Positions 9,738 through 19,568 of a stretch of DNA of 64,000 nucleotides are shown piece by piece. Position numbers and translations under genes: made by a program. Location: positions 128,267,518 to 128,331,517 of the forward strand of contig CM043968.1 in assembly GCA_014529385.2 (NCBI GenBank), read 5' to 3'. The notes below the pieces were generated by a model. The model made no database searches. It was not told the origin of the DNA and saw nothing but the letters and a program-made list of their open reading frames with translations. Every line of letters begins with the position of its first letter. Positions within the stretch are counted from its first letter, which is position 1. The stretch comes from Adiantum capillus-veneris. Taxonomy: Eukaryota > Streptophyta > Polypodiopsida > Polypodiales > Pteridaceae.

Positions 9738-12683
9738 TCATACCGTTTGAAATGAGCTTGTCACCCTTTGAAACCAATTGTTCCAGTTGGTAATAGGTGA
9801 GGATTTTTGCCAGTAGTTTTCTATTACCCTAGGTGCCTTGTCAAGCTGCAAGGGTGGTAAGGTACTCTCCCAGGATCGAACTTGAAGTGGTTCATCAGGT
9901 GATTCTTGAACACTGGGAGGTGTGGATTCTTTGGTAGCTTCATGGAGGTCCACTACTATAGATGGAGGCTGTGTAGAAGCTTTTACCTCTATGGATGTAT
10001 TACATGATGAGATAGAATCTTCATGGGACTCCCCCCTTCCTGAGCTAGGTGGAACAAATCGTTCTTTCTTTGGTACCCAAACTAGCTCGGGAGCAGGTGT
10101 GTAGCATTCTGTGATCTTTCCCTTTCCCCGATCATTGATTCGTTTTGGAGCTACGGGATTGGGCTCACTTGGGTCAGGTGATAGGTAAGAGCACAATCTA
10201 CGTTTTGGCACCCAGATTTGATCATTTCCTTGATAGTAGCCTTGGGCTTCCAATAGTCGTTTAGGGATCCATCGCAACATTTTCTTACTTTTCTTGGAGC
10301 GAGTGGTACGTTTCTTACAAGGCTTCTGTTTTTTAGCACTAGCTATGGTCGCTACAGAGGTTTTAGGGACCCACTTGTATGTTTTCTTTGTTACCTTAGG
10401 ATGAGTCTTGTCAGAAGCGATATGCATTGCTTGTAGCATATTTAAGGGTATAGGCATTTCATCCCCCTCAGGTGTTACCCAGGTCGTCCCCCTATTTCCC
10501 CAAGTGTCTATGGTTGATGCTAGGTGGACCCAGTCTACATTGTCCGACTCAGTCATCCCAGGTAGGATATCCATATAAGGAGAATCTTGGCCAATGTCTG
10601 TATCCTTCTTACAAGTGTAACAATATTGTAGTGGGGCCGAGTGAACTGTGGTGTCAGAGCGATGATCAATAATGGTTTTACCTCCTAAGGGGTGTACCTT
10701 ACTAGTCACCAAATCCACTCTAAGGACAGAGTCTTGGAATTGCAAATAGACATGATTTTTAGACCAATCGTGAACCATTTGTGCTTCCCTCATGAATGGT
10801 CGTCCTAAAATCATTTCATATGACATAAGGTGTTTAGAGAAATCCATTACAATGAACGTATGTCGTACCTTGTGTCCTAGAACTTTGATCTTAAGATCCT
10901 TGAGCATCCCCATAGGTTTGGCTATGGTACCATTTGCCATCTTTACCACAATGTTAGTAACACTGAGGCGGGGTTTTCCCATGGATTCCCAACAATCTTT
11001 TGTAACGATGCTAACTCCCGCACCACCATCAAGAATTCCCTTTATAGTTAATCCCTTGGTAGTGATGGGTAGGGTCGCATTAGACTCGTCGCCTTCAAAA
11101 TACTGCCCTAATTCGTTAATGGGTACCTCGATCACAGACTCGTGTCCATCTAAGTCAAGTGATTGCACATGATTTTCCTCATCAATCATAATCGAGTCAG
11201 GCCTATTTGGTTGCGCAAACTGCGGTAATCCCGTTCGTAGCTCTCCGTTAAGGAATGCTCGAAGTGCAAGGAATAACTCAGGATCTCCATACAGCTTTGC
11301 TATGATCGTGGTTCGGACCTCAGAAGACATGAAGTCCACTAGTTTGGCAACATTCATTGGCGTTTTGCAGGGTGTAGGTCCTTGACTAGGAACTGGTGAG
11401 GATGGAATCTCATATTCCTCAATGGGATCAGGTATTCCTTCGTTAAACATCCTTTCCAACAAGAAGGGTGTATGCTCACTTTCTGATGTCCTGTCCTCAC
11501 TCCCTTCTTGGATGATACTAGATATGGCTAACGGTCTATGGTTCATGTGGGGTGGATGAACTTGCGTGGGAAACACTGTGTCATGAATTTTGACCTGCAT
11601 GGGTTCTGGTTCTAGTTTCCTTTGAGTCTCCTCCACTAAACCTCTTAGATGTTTCACCTGCTCAATCTCGTCTACTGGGTTTGGGTACGTCCCAATCTTC
11701 TTTTTACGATTCTTCCCTTTTTGCCCCTGCGGTTTATCTTGGGGGTCTTGGATTGGATTTGGAAACACTTGTGGTGTTTTCAGAGGCTCTTTATGGTTTT
11801 CTCTCATTCGGTTTTCATTTGGTTCCATGTTACGGTTTTCTTTGTCGGTCTTTCCCTTTGTGGTATTGGTTCTAGTCTCCATTGTCTCGACTGAATCTGA
11901 ATCATCCTCGAGGTCATTCATATACACGAGGTCATCTCCTGTTCCTATGTTTGTTTTGGAACTTGGCTTTGAATTTTCCGTATTCTGCGACTTCTTCCTT
12001 CGTGTCTTCTTTTTCTTTGCTTGGATAATTGACGCGGTATCTCTCTCTTCGAGGATATGTCCTGGCCCTTGAAGCATGGACCGTGTAATCGCATAAGCGG
12101 GTGCGACGGGTGGTATTGGCGACGTCACACTAGCAATTTCGACCAAATTCAGGGGTGTGATTTTAGGCGCATTTGGGTTATAGGGGCATTGGGCAATCAA
12201 GTGATCTATGCCACAATGATTACATGTGAGTATTGGCATTGCAGACGTGCTCCCTTGATTCATTTGCATCTGTGCAGCATTCTTTTGCAGCCTAATAGGG
12301 CACTCCGCTACTCGATGTGGTCCCCCACACTCGTAGCATTGAAGAGGTGGCCTCCTAGCCTGGGTGTTGATATTTTTACCTCTGGATGCGAGAGCAGCAG
12401 CTTGATAAACCGGCTTGACTTGTCCCCAACAATCTTCCATGTAGTATATAGGACATTCTTCCAATGTATCAAGTCCGTAGGCAATACTAGTGTCTATTTC
12501 CTCCTCACAACCATCTGCATAAGCATTAGATGGCTCGCAACCCACTTGGTTCATAGGGGCGACTCTTGGATGCGGGGGCTGCGGTCCTAGCACAGGAGGT
12601 GGTAACGGTGTAGCTTGTACAACATTTTGAGATCTAGGGACCATGTGTTGCGATAGTTGCTCAACAGGTGGAGTAGGCATCAA
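9738..12683 (-). CDS. E2 nucleocapsid-retropepsin-WVPK tail protein
   Basis: 981 codons, open. Two zinc knuckles at residues 116-128 (CYECGGPHRVAEC) and 154-166 (CNHCGIDHLIAQC), both spaced CX2CX3HX4C. Then comes a basic, Lys-rich region (about 220-340). The retropepsin at about 540-660 has ILDGGAGVSIV with DGG at the active site, and MILGRPFM as second motif. The tail carries four spaced W(V/I)PK motifs (YKWVPK, RWIPKR, IWVPKR, VWVPKK) in a basic context. It is in the same frame as Gag upstream; only a TGA at about 12702 separates them. It likely processes Gag. The role of the tail is unknown; E4 has the same protease-tail module at 55964-57100. Confidence 0.88.
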   Translation of the reverse strand: MMPTPPVEQLSQHMVPRSQNVVQATPLPPPVLGPQPPHPRVAPMNQVGCEPSNAYADGCEEEIDTSIAYGLDTLEECPIYYMEDCWGQVKPVYQAAALASRGKNINTQARRPPLQCYECGGPHRVAECPIRLQKNAAQMQMNQGSTSAMPILTCNHCGIDHLIAQCPYNPNAPKITPLNLVEIASVTSPIPPVAPAYAITRSMLQGPGHILEERDTASIIQAKKKKTRRKKSQNTENSKPSSKTNIGTGDDLVYMNDLEDDSDSVETMETRTNTTKGKTDKENRNMEPNENRMRENHKEPLKTPQVFPNPIQDPQDKPQGQKGKNRKKKIGTYPNPVDEIEQVKHLRGLVEETQRKLEPEPMQVKIHDTVFPTQVHPPHMNHRPLAISSIIQEGSEDRTSESEHTPFLLERMFNEGIPDPIEEYEIPSSPVPSQGPTPCKTPMNVAKLVDFMSSEVRTTIIAKLYGDPELFLALRAFLNGELRTGLPQFAQPNRPDSIMIDEENHVQSLDLDGHESVIEVPINELGQYFEGDESNATLPITTKGLTIKGILDGGAGVSIVTKDCWESMGKPRLSVTNIVVKMANGTIAKPMGMLKDLKIKVLGHKVRHTFIVMDFSKHLMSYEMILGRPFMREAQMVHDWSKNHVYLQFQDSVLRVDLVTSKVHPLGGKTIIDHRSDTTVHSAPLQYCYTCKKDTDIGQDSPYMDILPGMTESDNVDWVHLASTIDTWGNRGTTWVTPEGDEMPIPLNMLQAMHIASDKTHPKVTKKTYKWVPKTSVATIASAKKQKPCKKRTTRSKKSKKMLRWIPKRLLEAQGYYQGNDQIWVPKRRLCSYLSPDPSEPNPVAPKRINDRGKGKITECYTPAPELVWVPKKERFVPPSSGRGESHEDSISSCNTSIEVKASTQPPSIVVDLHEATKESTPPSVQESPDEPLQVRSWESTLPPLQLDKAPRVIENYWQKSSPITNWNNWFQRVTSSFQTV

Positions 12684-12692
12684 TACAGGAGC

Positions 12693-14918
12693 TCAAGGCG
12701 CATCCGTCCAGGCTACAGGTGGTCTATTTGCCATCATACGTTTGATCATTAAACAATCCTTAGCTTGGTGACCATACCTACCACATGCGTTGCAAGTTCC
12801 ATTAAATTTTACTCTAAACGTAGGGCACTCACTAGTGCTATGTGGACCTAAGCAAATGGAACACCATTGTTGCTCCCTTCTTGGATACATGTGACTATTT
12901 TGAGGGGGTCGATTATCCTTAAGAGACTCTTGGATTGCCTTGGTGAGGTCTGTCAAGAATGTCTCAAATACCTTTGGCTCATTGGCAATGGGCTTTGCAG
13001 TCATGGGTTCATACTCAATGGCTTGTGAGCTAGTGGATCTCGTGTCAGTAGACACCCTCATGCCTGCTATCATCAAGTTGTCCTCTAATTGGATTGCATT
13101 GGCAGTGACATCTTCCCAGGTTGTGATACCTCTAATCACTAGTCCATTATAGATTCCTTCATTCCTCAACCCTCGAATGAATCGATCAAGCAGTTGGTTA
13201 TTGTTGAAGCGCTCATTTACAGGGCAACGAGAGTTTAAGTGCTTTAGACGACTAATGAAGTCCCTTACTGACTCTCCTTCCTTACGTTCGGCCTTCTGTA
13301 GCTGAGATGCTACACCCCAAAGCACACCTTCTCGTATGTACTCCTTTAGAAACAACCTTCGAAGGGTAGGGTAGATTGTTTTCTCATCCACCCTTAGGGT
13401 CCTATACCAATCTCCAGCCTTCCCACTTAATGTCAAGCTTAAGGCATTGCACTTATGTAGTTCGTTGCGTTCCCCTAAGGAATCACATACTTGTTCAAAC
13501 ACTTCAATGTGTTTCCTAGCATCTTCGTCCCCATTGAATTTTTGCGTGAGTTTGGCAATTTGTACTGCCTTACTTCTAGGCTCTCTATCAGATGCATGAC
13601 ACATATTTTCCGCGATAGATCGACCTATGGTTTGAGCAAACGCTGCCAAGTCACCTATGTGAGGAGGCAGGGCCGGTGGAGGTACTCTTGGAATCATATG
13701 TGGGAGAGGAACGGGTATCGGTCTTGGCATATGTGTGGATGATGCAGGATATGGAACATAACCGGGCATAGGTCCACTCGGATAAGAGCTAGGGAGCGGC
13801 ACTCGAGGAGCATAAGCAAGTGGTACAATTGGAGGTGTGGGGGCCATGTGTGCATAAGGGGTTAGAGGCACATATGGTCGAGGCCCCATATTAGGTACTA
13901 CGACACTAGGTAGTGGCACTGCGCTAACCGTAGATGTCATCGGTACATTCTCTGTTAGGCTTATCCCTGGAGTGAGCACTGTGTTTTCCTTGATAGAGGG
14001 TTGAGCCAAGTTAGGGAAGCTAAAGTTTTCGCTCGGAGGCTCAGATTGCATAGAGACCCCAGGTGAAATGACGTAAGATGGGTCCATGGGGCTCATTAGA
14101 GGAGTCTCCATTTGTGATAGAGTAGGCTGTTGAGCCTTGCTCGTATCCAGAAATCTCATGGGGCCATTTGAGAGTATATTTACCCCTCGGTTTTGCCTTT
14201 CTGATTGAATAATGCCATGGATAACATTACAGATCATTTTCTGTTGATCTTCGATGCTCGTGGCACTAGAGGTGGATTGTACAATCTCTATCCATCCTAC
14301 ATGGTAGGTGTGGCCAGAGTGTAGATCCGTCAACACCTCAGTGTGGAGGTCGTATGTCCAATGATCATTAATGAACAATCCTTCTAGAGTCGACGTGTTA
14401 ACGGTTTCTTGTGAGGTAGAAGCAATGTTGCTCCCCGTGGTTTTACTTGCCACCAACGGTACTCTAGAGGGAACTTCTGAAGGAGGCAGCTCAACAGGGC
14501 CTTCTTGGTAAGAAGTTGGTAGGATATCCACATGGACACTCTTTGGGGGTGTGGGGTCCACGTGCGATGTGAAAGGAGATTCCACTTCCCCACCCCCTTC
14601 GCGTGCTTCATCTGCATCAGGTTCCGAGCGAGTAGCTCTACCTAATGTTTCCATGAAACGGCTAAACATACTAGTACTAGGCTGTGGAGCTTCGGGAGGT
14701 GCATGGCCTTCTCTCTCAGTGTTTTGGGTAGGGTATGCTTCCATGATTTCTGAGTCGGAGGAGGAATAACTAGCGGCTATTTTAGGGTCTTGGGTGGTGC
14801 TACCTTGTGTCCCCGTTGAGGGTCTAGAGCCTATCGTGGATGGGTAATGGGTGTCCGTATGAACAGAGGCACCCTCAATATGCTCATGTTCTAGCACCCG
14901 CCCAGAGCGTAAGTGCAT
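12693..14918 (-). CDS. E2 Gag
   Basis: 741 codons from ATG at 14918 (MHLRSGRV). The N-terminal half is low-complexity, rich in Ser, Thr and Pro. The retrotransposon Gag core is in the second half: LTQKFNGDEDARKHIEVFEQ, LSGKAGDWYRTL, then FLKEYIREGVLWGVASQLQK and RDFISRLKHLNSRCPV. Two zinc knuckles near the end: residues 686-698 (CSICLGPHSTSEC, spacing CX2CX3HX4C) and 709-722 (CNACGRYGHQAKDC, canonical CX2CX4HX4C). It ends in TGA in frame with the protease ORF. It would form the particle shell and package RNA. Confidence 0.9.
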   Translation of the reverse strand: MHLRSGRVLEHEHIEGASVHTDTHYPSTIGSRPSTGTQGSTTQDPKIAASYSSSDSEIMEAYPTQNTEREGHAPPEAPQPSTSMFSRFMETLGRATRSEPDADEAREGGGEVESPFTSHVDPTPPKSVHVDILPTSYQEGPVELPPSEVPSRVPLVASKTTGSNIASTSQETVNTSTLEGLFINDHWTYDLHTEVLTDLHSGHTYHVGWIEIVQSTSSATSIEDQQKMICNVIHGIIQSERQNRGVNILSNGPMRFLDTSKAQQPTLSQMETPLMSPMDPSYVISPGVSMQSEPPSENFSFPNLAQPSIKENTVLTPGISLTENVPMTSTVSAVPLPSVVVPNMGPRPYVPLTPYAHMAPTPPIVPLAYAPRVPLPSSYPSGPMPGYVPYPASSTHMPRPIPVPLPHMIPRVPPPALPPHIGDLAAFAQTIGRSIAENMCHASDREPRSKAVQIAKLTQKFNGDEDARKHIEVFEQVCDSLGERNELHKCNALSLTLSGKAGDWYRTLRVDEKTIYPTLRRLFLKEYIREGVLWGVASQLQKAERKEGESVRDFISRLKHLNSRCPVNERFNNNQLLDRFIRGLRNEGIYNGLVIRGITTWEDVTANAIQLEDNLMIAGMRVSTDTRSTSSQAIEYEPMTAKPIANEPKVFETFLTDLTKAIQESLKDNRPPQNSHMYPRREQQWCSICLGPHSTSECPTFRVKFNGTCNACGRYGHQAKDCLMIKRMMANRPPVAWTDAP

Positions 14919-15778
14919 GTGCTTTTGATACCCTAAGGTGTCAAAAAGCTGCTCTAGGAGGCCTTGTGACTAGTTTTTAGCGTGTTTTTTGTTTGTTTTT
15001 TTGCTAGATTTTTTAGAGCGTGTCGTGGAATGGGCCGTGTGATAGCTCAAAACGAGCGTATCGGTCAGAGGGTCGTGCCGTGCTTTACAGCCCTCCGTTT
15101 GGTCACTCTATGCCCTCGGAATCCCTAAAACTGTCAATTTCCAGTAGGGAACTAGGCCCAAACTAGAAAGTCTAAGGGTGCAAGTGGGAAGAGAAAGGAG
15201 GAGAGTGGAGGACTTGTCCCACATGCTCTCATTCTCTCTTGAGGGAGTAGGGTATATATATAAGAGTGAGTTTAGTATATATCATAAGACTGAGGACTGA
15301 GGCCTGGGCCTGGGCTTGGGCTTGGGCTTGGGAAAATGATACCGATCCCGATCTATCTTTTATACAAACCAACCCGTCCGTTTTAAAGAGTCACGTTTTT
15401 TATTTTCGAAAAATATCGCCGCCCACTCGCTCGCGTTTTTAATTTCTGATTTTTTTTCCTTTTTTTTTTTTGTTGATGCAGAAAATACAGAAATTGAAGA
15501 AAATGCAGAAAAAACGCAGAAATTGCAGAAAAAACGCAGAAATTGCAGCAAATTGACAGAAATGCAAAAAATTGCAGAAATTGAAAACGCCGAACTTGAA
15601 AATGCAGAAATTGCAGAAATTGAAAAAACGCAGACAATAGCAGAAATTGAAACTTGACAGCAATTGCAGAAAACGCAAAAAACAGAAATCTTCCACACAC
15701 TCCTTCCCTGCCTTTCCTATGATAGAAATTGCACCACAAGGAAGCGTAAAGTGCTAACCGAGCTTAGTGTAGGGCATA
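14919..15778 (-). other. E2 5' leader with simple repeats
   Basis: Non-coding stretch between PBS and gag start. It holds a short GGGCTT-type repeat at about 15301-15333 and an irregular array of GCAGAAATT and GCAGAAAAAAC units at about 15478-15680 on the plus strand, so the leader RNA is rich in AATTTCTGC. Apparent ORFs here are products of the repeat. A TATA-like TATATATATAAG lies at 15251-15263 but points to no known start. Confidence 0.6.
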
Positions 15779-15796
15779 TCCCCGGCAACGGCGCCA
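15779..15796 (-). other. E2 primer-binding site, tRNA-Asp
   Basis: The plus strand reads TCCCCGGCAACGGCGCCA, identical to the 3' end of plant tRNA-Asp (GUC) including CCA as I know it. On the minus strand this gives TGGCGCCGTTGCCGGGGA four bases inside the 5' LTR. This sets the element's direction. Confidence 0.92.
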
Positions 15797-15800
15797 AAAA

Positions 15801-16375
15801 TGTGCGCTCCTTGCCGCACTGTCGAAGCAAGGGACTTGCCAATACACCGTATGCGAGCCACAAACGGCTCCAAGCACACAACAAGCCTAAACTAGCAAGC
15901 TCAAGAAAACAAAGGGTGTGTCACTCACCGCTCTACGCTCGCCTTCGTGGTGGATTCCTCGCCGCGATGAAGAAGAAGCTGCAGTCGTGCCGCGCTCAAC
16001 CGCTTCGCCGCCATCGTGCCTTCGTAATGCTCGATCGCACACACACTCTCCCTCTCTCTCTCTCTCACACACACACACACAAGGAGGTGAAGAAGAAGAA
16101 GATGGAGATGGAGCAAGAGCACTCTTCAATTGCACAAATGAGAGAATGAGTAAAAATTAGGTTTAGTTGGCTTTTATAGGAGCTCACCCCATTCACACTT
16201 GGGCGCCCATGCTTAACCAACTAATCCCTTGAATGTCCAAGTTAAAGTGCGCCTCTCATCGGCGATCACTCTACCTTTCCCTATTGGACCGACAAGCCCG
16301 GTACCTGACTCTATCGAATACATAATACACGTCCGTCGTAGGTGATAGGGTGTCCGTGTGCCATGAGGGTTAACA
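15801..16375 (-). repeat. E2 5' LTR
   Basis: 575 bp, TGTGCGCTCC to GGGTTAACA on the plus strand, near-identical to 7542-8114. It includes the minus-strand TATA box at 16172-16179 and a CT/CA microsatellite at about 16046-16080. It is followed by the GCGCA target duplication. Confidence 0.95.
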
Positions 16376-16380
16376 GCGCA
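16376..16380. repeat. Target-site duplication of E2, right copy (GCGCA)
   Basis: Perfect match to 7537-7541 on the other side of the element. Confidence 0.95.
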
Positions 16381-16746
16381 TTAGCTGCAACTCCCATTTT
16401 ATATACTATTTTCAATTCGGATTGGACCTTGTGTAAAAAAATCATCAACATAGGGTACAGTTTTGGTAGAAAAAGTCTTCTTGTGGTCCCCTTAGCTTAA
16501 ACATTTATTTGATTCCAATGGACACCTCATGCCATATGAAATCATGACATTGCTCCTTGACAAATTTTTGTAATCATGCTTGCAATAATGCATTAAAATA
16601 TGTGTATCTTTGAAAATCATGCCACCTAGTGTCCCACTAGGATTTGATTCCTTCCTAGTAGCTATTTAAAAGAAATATAAGAAAAATACATAGAATATAT
16701 TATATTGAAAGTTACCCTAGATATAGGATCTAGCTAGGGTGTGACA
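16381..16746 (-). repeat. E1 5' LTR, outer part
   Basis: Non-coding, AT-rich. It was contiguous with position 7541 before E2 inserted. On the minus strand it starts TGTCACACCCTAGCTAG, a typical LTR beginning, so 16746 is proposed as the outer border of E1. The border rests on the TGTCACACC pattern and position; the other LTR is outside the window. Confidence 0.5.
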
Positions 16747-16917
16747 TGATAATGAGATAGTAGAAATAAAGAATCAATGCTTTTTGCCCCAAGTTAAAGA
16801 GGCGGAGCTATTAATGCTTTTTCCATAGTACTTTTTGACGGTAAAGTAAGAATATGTTACCCTTGAGATAAATAATAGGAGGAGATAGAAAGGTTATTAT
16901 TATACTTAGATATACAT

Positions 16918-17199
16918 ATGTATATTATAGGAAATATATTTATGCATCTAAAAAGTTGCAAGATAGATCTTGTAGCATACGTTCCCACTATGTACGTATC
17001 ACAGCACGACACTGCGTTTCGCACAACATTTGGTCTTTATGAATATCTAGTCAAGCCTTTGTGCTTGACTCATGCACCAACTACGTTCAATCGTCTAATG
17101 GAGAAAAAATTTAGACCTTATCGTAAATTCACTGGCGTGTTCTTTGATGATATCTTCATCTACTCCAAGTCTTTGGAGGAACATAAGAAACATCTCTAA
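16918..17199 (+). pseudogene. E5 reverse transcriptase fragment
   Basis: Reads TAFRTTFGLYEYLVKPLCLT then HAPTTFNRLMEK, and GVFFDDIFIYSKSLEEHKKH with FFDD as the YxDD active site. The N-terminal RT half is missing, and a TAA follows at 17197. The frame then shifts at a run of seven T at about 17256 into the RNase H frame. No active enzyme is possible. Confidence 0.85.
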
Positions 17200-17251
17200 G
17201 TGATTTTTCAAGCATTGAGGGAGAATAAGCTTTTTCTCAACCAAAAGAAAA

Positions 17252-18397
17252 GTGAATTTTTTTCTCCAAGACTTAGGTCATATTATCTCTCAAGATGGTA
17301 TCCGTATGGATCCATCAAAGTTAGAGGTAATAAAAGCATGGCCTAACCCAAGGAGTCTACATGAGCTAAGAAGATTTATTGGTATGTGCGCATACTGTAG
17401 ACGCTTCATAGCAAAATTCTCACAAGTAGCAGGACCACTACATGACCTAACTAAGAAGAACGTTAAGTATATATGGACTACTAAGGAGCAAAATTCTTTT
17501 GATAAGCTCAAGAAAAAGCTTACCTCCCAACAAGTCCTCATGCTTTCGAATCTTTTAAATCCATTTGAGGTCCAATGTGATGCTTCTGGTGATTGCCTTG
17601 GAGCAGTTTTGCTTCAAGAAGAACATGCCATAGCATATGAGAGCCGAAGGCTCAATATGGATGAACGAGACTTGAGCATTTATAAGAAAGAGCTTTTAGC
17701 TGTTCTACATGCCCTAGACACATGGAAGCACTACTTATTGGGAAGTCCATTGATTCTACAAACCAATCACCAAAGTCTCAAGTATTTCATGACACAAACC
17801 AAGCTCTTTGACAAACAAATGAGGTGGGTAAATTTTATTTTGCAATTTAATTTTCATATTTCTCACATTGCTGGTAAGCACAACCAAGTGGTCGATGCAC
17901 TTTCACGACGACCAAAAGTTAATGCGGTGTCTATAGCTACTCACAATGATATATCTTCTATGATAGATGAGTATACTACTAACTCTGACTTTAGAGATAT
18001 AATGTCAGCCCTTGCTTTGGGAAATAAAGAGGAACCATTCATCTTGCAGGATGGTTATCTTCTCCAAGGAATTAGGCTAAGTGCTACACATTCCCTTCAT
18101 GAAAAATTTATGTATGAATCCCATGCTCCTCCATATGCGGGACATAGAGGTATTCAACCTAATCTCCGAGGAGTAGAGACGTACTTCTATTGGCGTACCA
18201 TGAAAGTAGACATACAAGAGTATGTTTCAAAATGTGTAGTATGCCAAAAGACCAAGTATGATAGAGGGAAGCAAACCTGGATTACTCCAGCCATTGCCTA
18301 TTCCAAATTCACCATGGGAGAGTTTATCCATGGATTTCATCTTTGGATTACCCAAGTCTATCCATGGGAATACAAGAATATGAACAATAGTCGATAG
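17252..18397 (+). pseudogene. E5 RT connection, RNase H and integrase zinc domain
   Basis: 381 codons, open. It starts in the RT thumb (LGHIISQDGIRMDPSKLEVI). The RNase H shows VQCDASGDCLGAVL, YKKELLAVLHALDTWKHYL and VVDALSRRP. The third motif reads TNHQSLKYF, so Asn replaces the usual catalytic Asp (TDHQSL). The integrase zinc-binding domain follows: HAPPYAGHRGIQ then [12 protein letters not shown]. The frame is lost at 18397 at the start of the integrase core. Confidence 0.85.
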
Positions 18398-19157
18398 GTT
18401 TAGCAAGAAAACACACTTTATTCCTGTCAAAAATACTATTAAGGCACACCAAATGGAAACTCTCTTCATATTTCAGATTTTCAAACATCATGGATTACCA
18501 ACATCCATCGTGTCAGCTAGAGATCTTAGAATGACCAATAAGTTTTGGAAAGGTCTCTTTGAAAATCTAGGAACAAGATTGAATTTCTCTTCGGCCTTTC
18601 ACCCACAAACGGATGGCCAAAGTGAGATAACCAATCTTACAATACTCGATCTACTCAAGACTTATGTTACCAAAGTAGATCAACACTCACAATGGGAAAA
18701 GTACTTACCTCTTGTAGAGTATGCCTACAATAATACTGCACATACTTCTACGGGAAAAGCACCTTTTGAGATCATTGAGGGAAGACCTAAAAGTCCCTTG
18801 CTACTCAAAGTACATGGGAAGATATTCGCTACCGATGAGTATAGCCATGACCTACAAGAATATTTTCAAAAGATTAAGGAAGCTATATCCATCTCTCAAC
18901 AAAGGCAAAAAGCTGCTGTTGGTGACAAGCGCAGAAGGGCCTTAACATTCAAAGAAAATAATTGGGTCTTACTTAAGTTTCCTAAGGCTCAATTAAGGCA
19001 AACAACGGGAAAAAATCCTACGGGCGATCAAAAGTATTATGCTAAGTTAGCAGAAAGATACTATGGTCCTTTCCAAATTTTGAAGCCTATCCGACTACCA
19101 ACTCAAATTGCCCAATCATTGGCTCATACACAATGCTTTTCATGTGAGCCTACTTAA
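18398..19157 (+). pseudogene. E5 integrase core and C-terminus
   Basis: Open from 18453. Core motifs include HHGLPTSIVSARDLRMTNKF (second catalytic Asp) and SAFHPQTDGQSEITN (catalytic Glu). The first Asp (MDFISGLPK) lies upstream in another frame at about 18333. KYLPLVEYAYNNTAHTSTGK and PFEIIEGRPKSPLL follow as in Gypsy integrases, then the GPF segment (YYGPFQILKPI). A frameshift at about 19110 leads to the chromodomain frame. Confidence 0.85.
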
Positions 19158-19407
19158 GCCGTACAAAGGAGAGCCACCAAGTGAACCAATTATTGAAGAC
19201 CCTCCCAAAGTTGAAGACCAAGAAGAGGTGCTACAACCCGAAGCTATCCTTTGGCATGAAGACAAGGTACTACGACATGGTAAGATTGTCCCCGACTATC
19301 TTATTAAGTAAAAAAATTATCCTTTTGAAGATGCTAGATGGATGCAAGGAATACAACTTAAGGATAGTATGAACCTTGTCAATGCTTACAATTCTACATT
19401 AGAGTAA
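19108..19407 (+). pseudogene. E5 chromodomain tail
   Basis: After the integrase GPF region the frame reads NAFHVSLLKPYKG, then KVLRHGKIVPDYLIK, a TAA at 19309, and KNYPFEDARWMQGIQLKD. The pattern VLR-G-YLIKWK-Y---ATWE is that of chromodomains that steer chromovirus integration to marked chromatin. A stop stands where the Trp of the WKGYP motif would be, so this copy is broken. Confidence 0.8.
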
Positions 19408-19432
19408 GAAAATGTACAAATTTCTTTTAAAA

Positions 19433-19568
19433 GACTCATGTTTTTGTCTTATAAGACTAGTTCTCTTTATAATTGTGCACAAATTTAACTAGTATGCAAT
19501 GACTCATGTTTTTGTCTTATAAGACTAGTTCTCTTTTTAACTGTGTAAAAATTTAACTAGTATGCATG
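19433..19568 (+). repeat. 68-bp tandem repeat, two units, in E5 3' region
   Basis: Units 19433-19500 and 19501-19568, starting GACTCATGTTTTTGTCTTAT and ending CTAGTATGCA, differ at a few positions. Non-coding, between the chromodomain and the polypurine tract. Confidence 0.9.

Larger units (their letters stand above)
7542..16375 (-). mobile_element. E2: young non-autonomous Gypsy element with Gag and protease only
   Basis: 8834 bp, bounded by near-identical direct LTRs and a 5-bp duplication. On the minus strand: 5' LTR (16375-15801), PBS for tRNA-Asp (15796-15779), leader, Gag (14918-12693), NC-protease-tail (12683-9738), 1.6 kb without ORFs, polypurine tract (8127-8115), 3' LTR (8114-7542). 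No reverse transcriptase, RNase H or integrase motif is present anywhere inside, so mobilisation must depend on another element. LTR divergence of about 4 substitutions plus a 2-bp microsatellite change in 573 bp indicates a recent insertion. Confidence 0.93.

Noticed and set aside
11649-12590. Plus-strand ORFs opposite the E2 protease gene
   Set aside because: Antisense shadows of a long, motif-bearing minus-strand frame.
15360-15739. Phe/Cys/Ser-rich minus-strand ORFs near 15360-15739
   Set aside because: They arise from the GCAGAAATT leader repeats; three overlapping frames look alike, which points to repeat composition, not coding.
16747-16946. Start of E5 including a 5' LTR
   Set aside because: Only about 200 bp lies between the E1 LTR border and the RT fragment; no LTR, PBS or gag text is visible.
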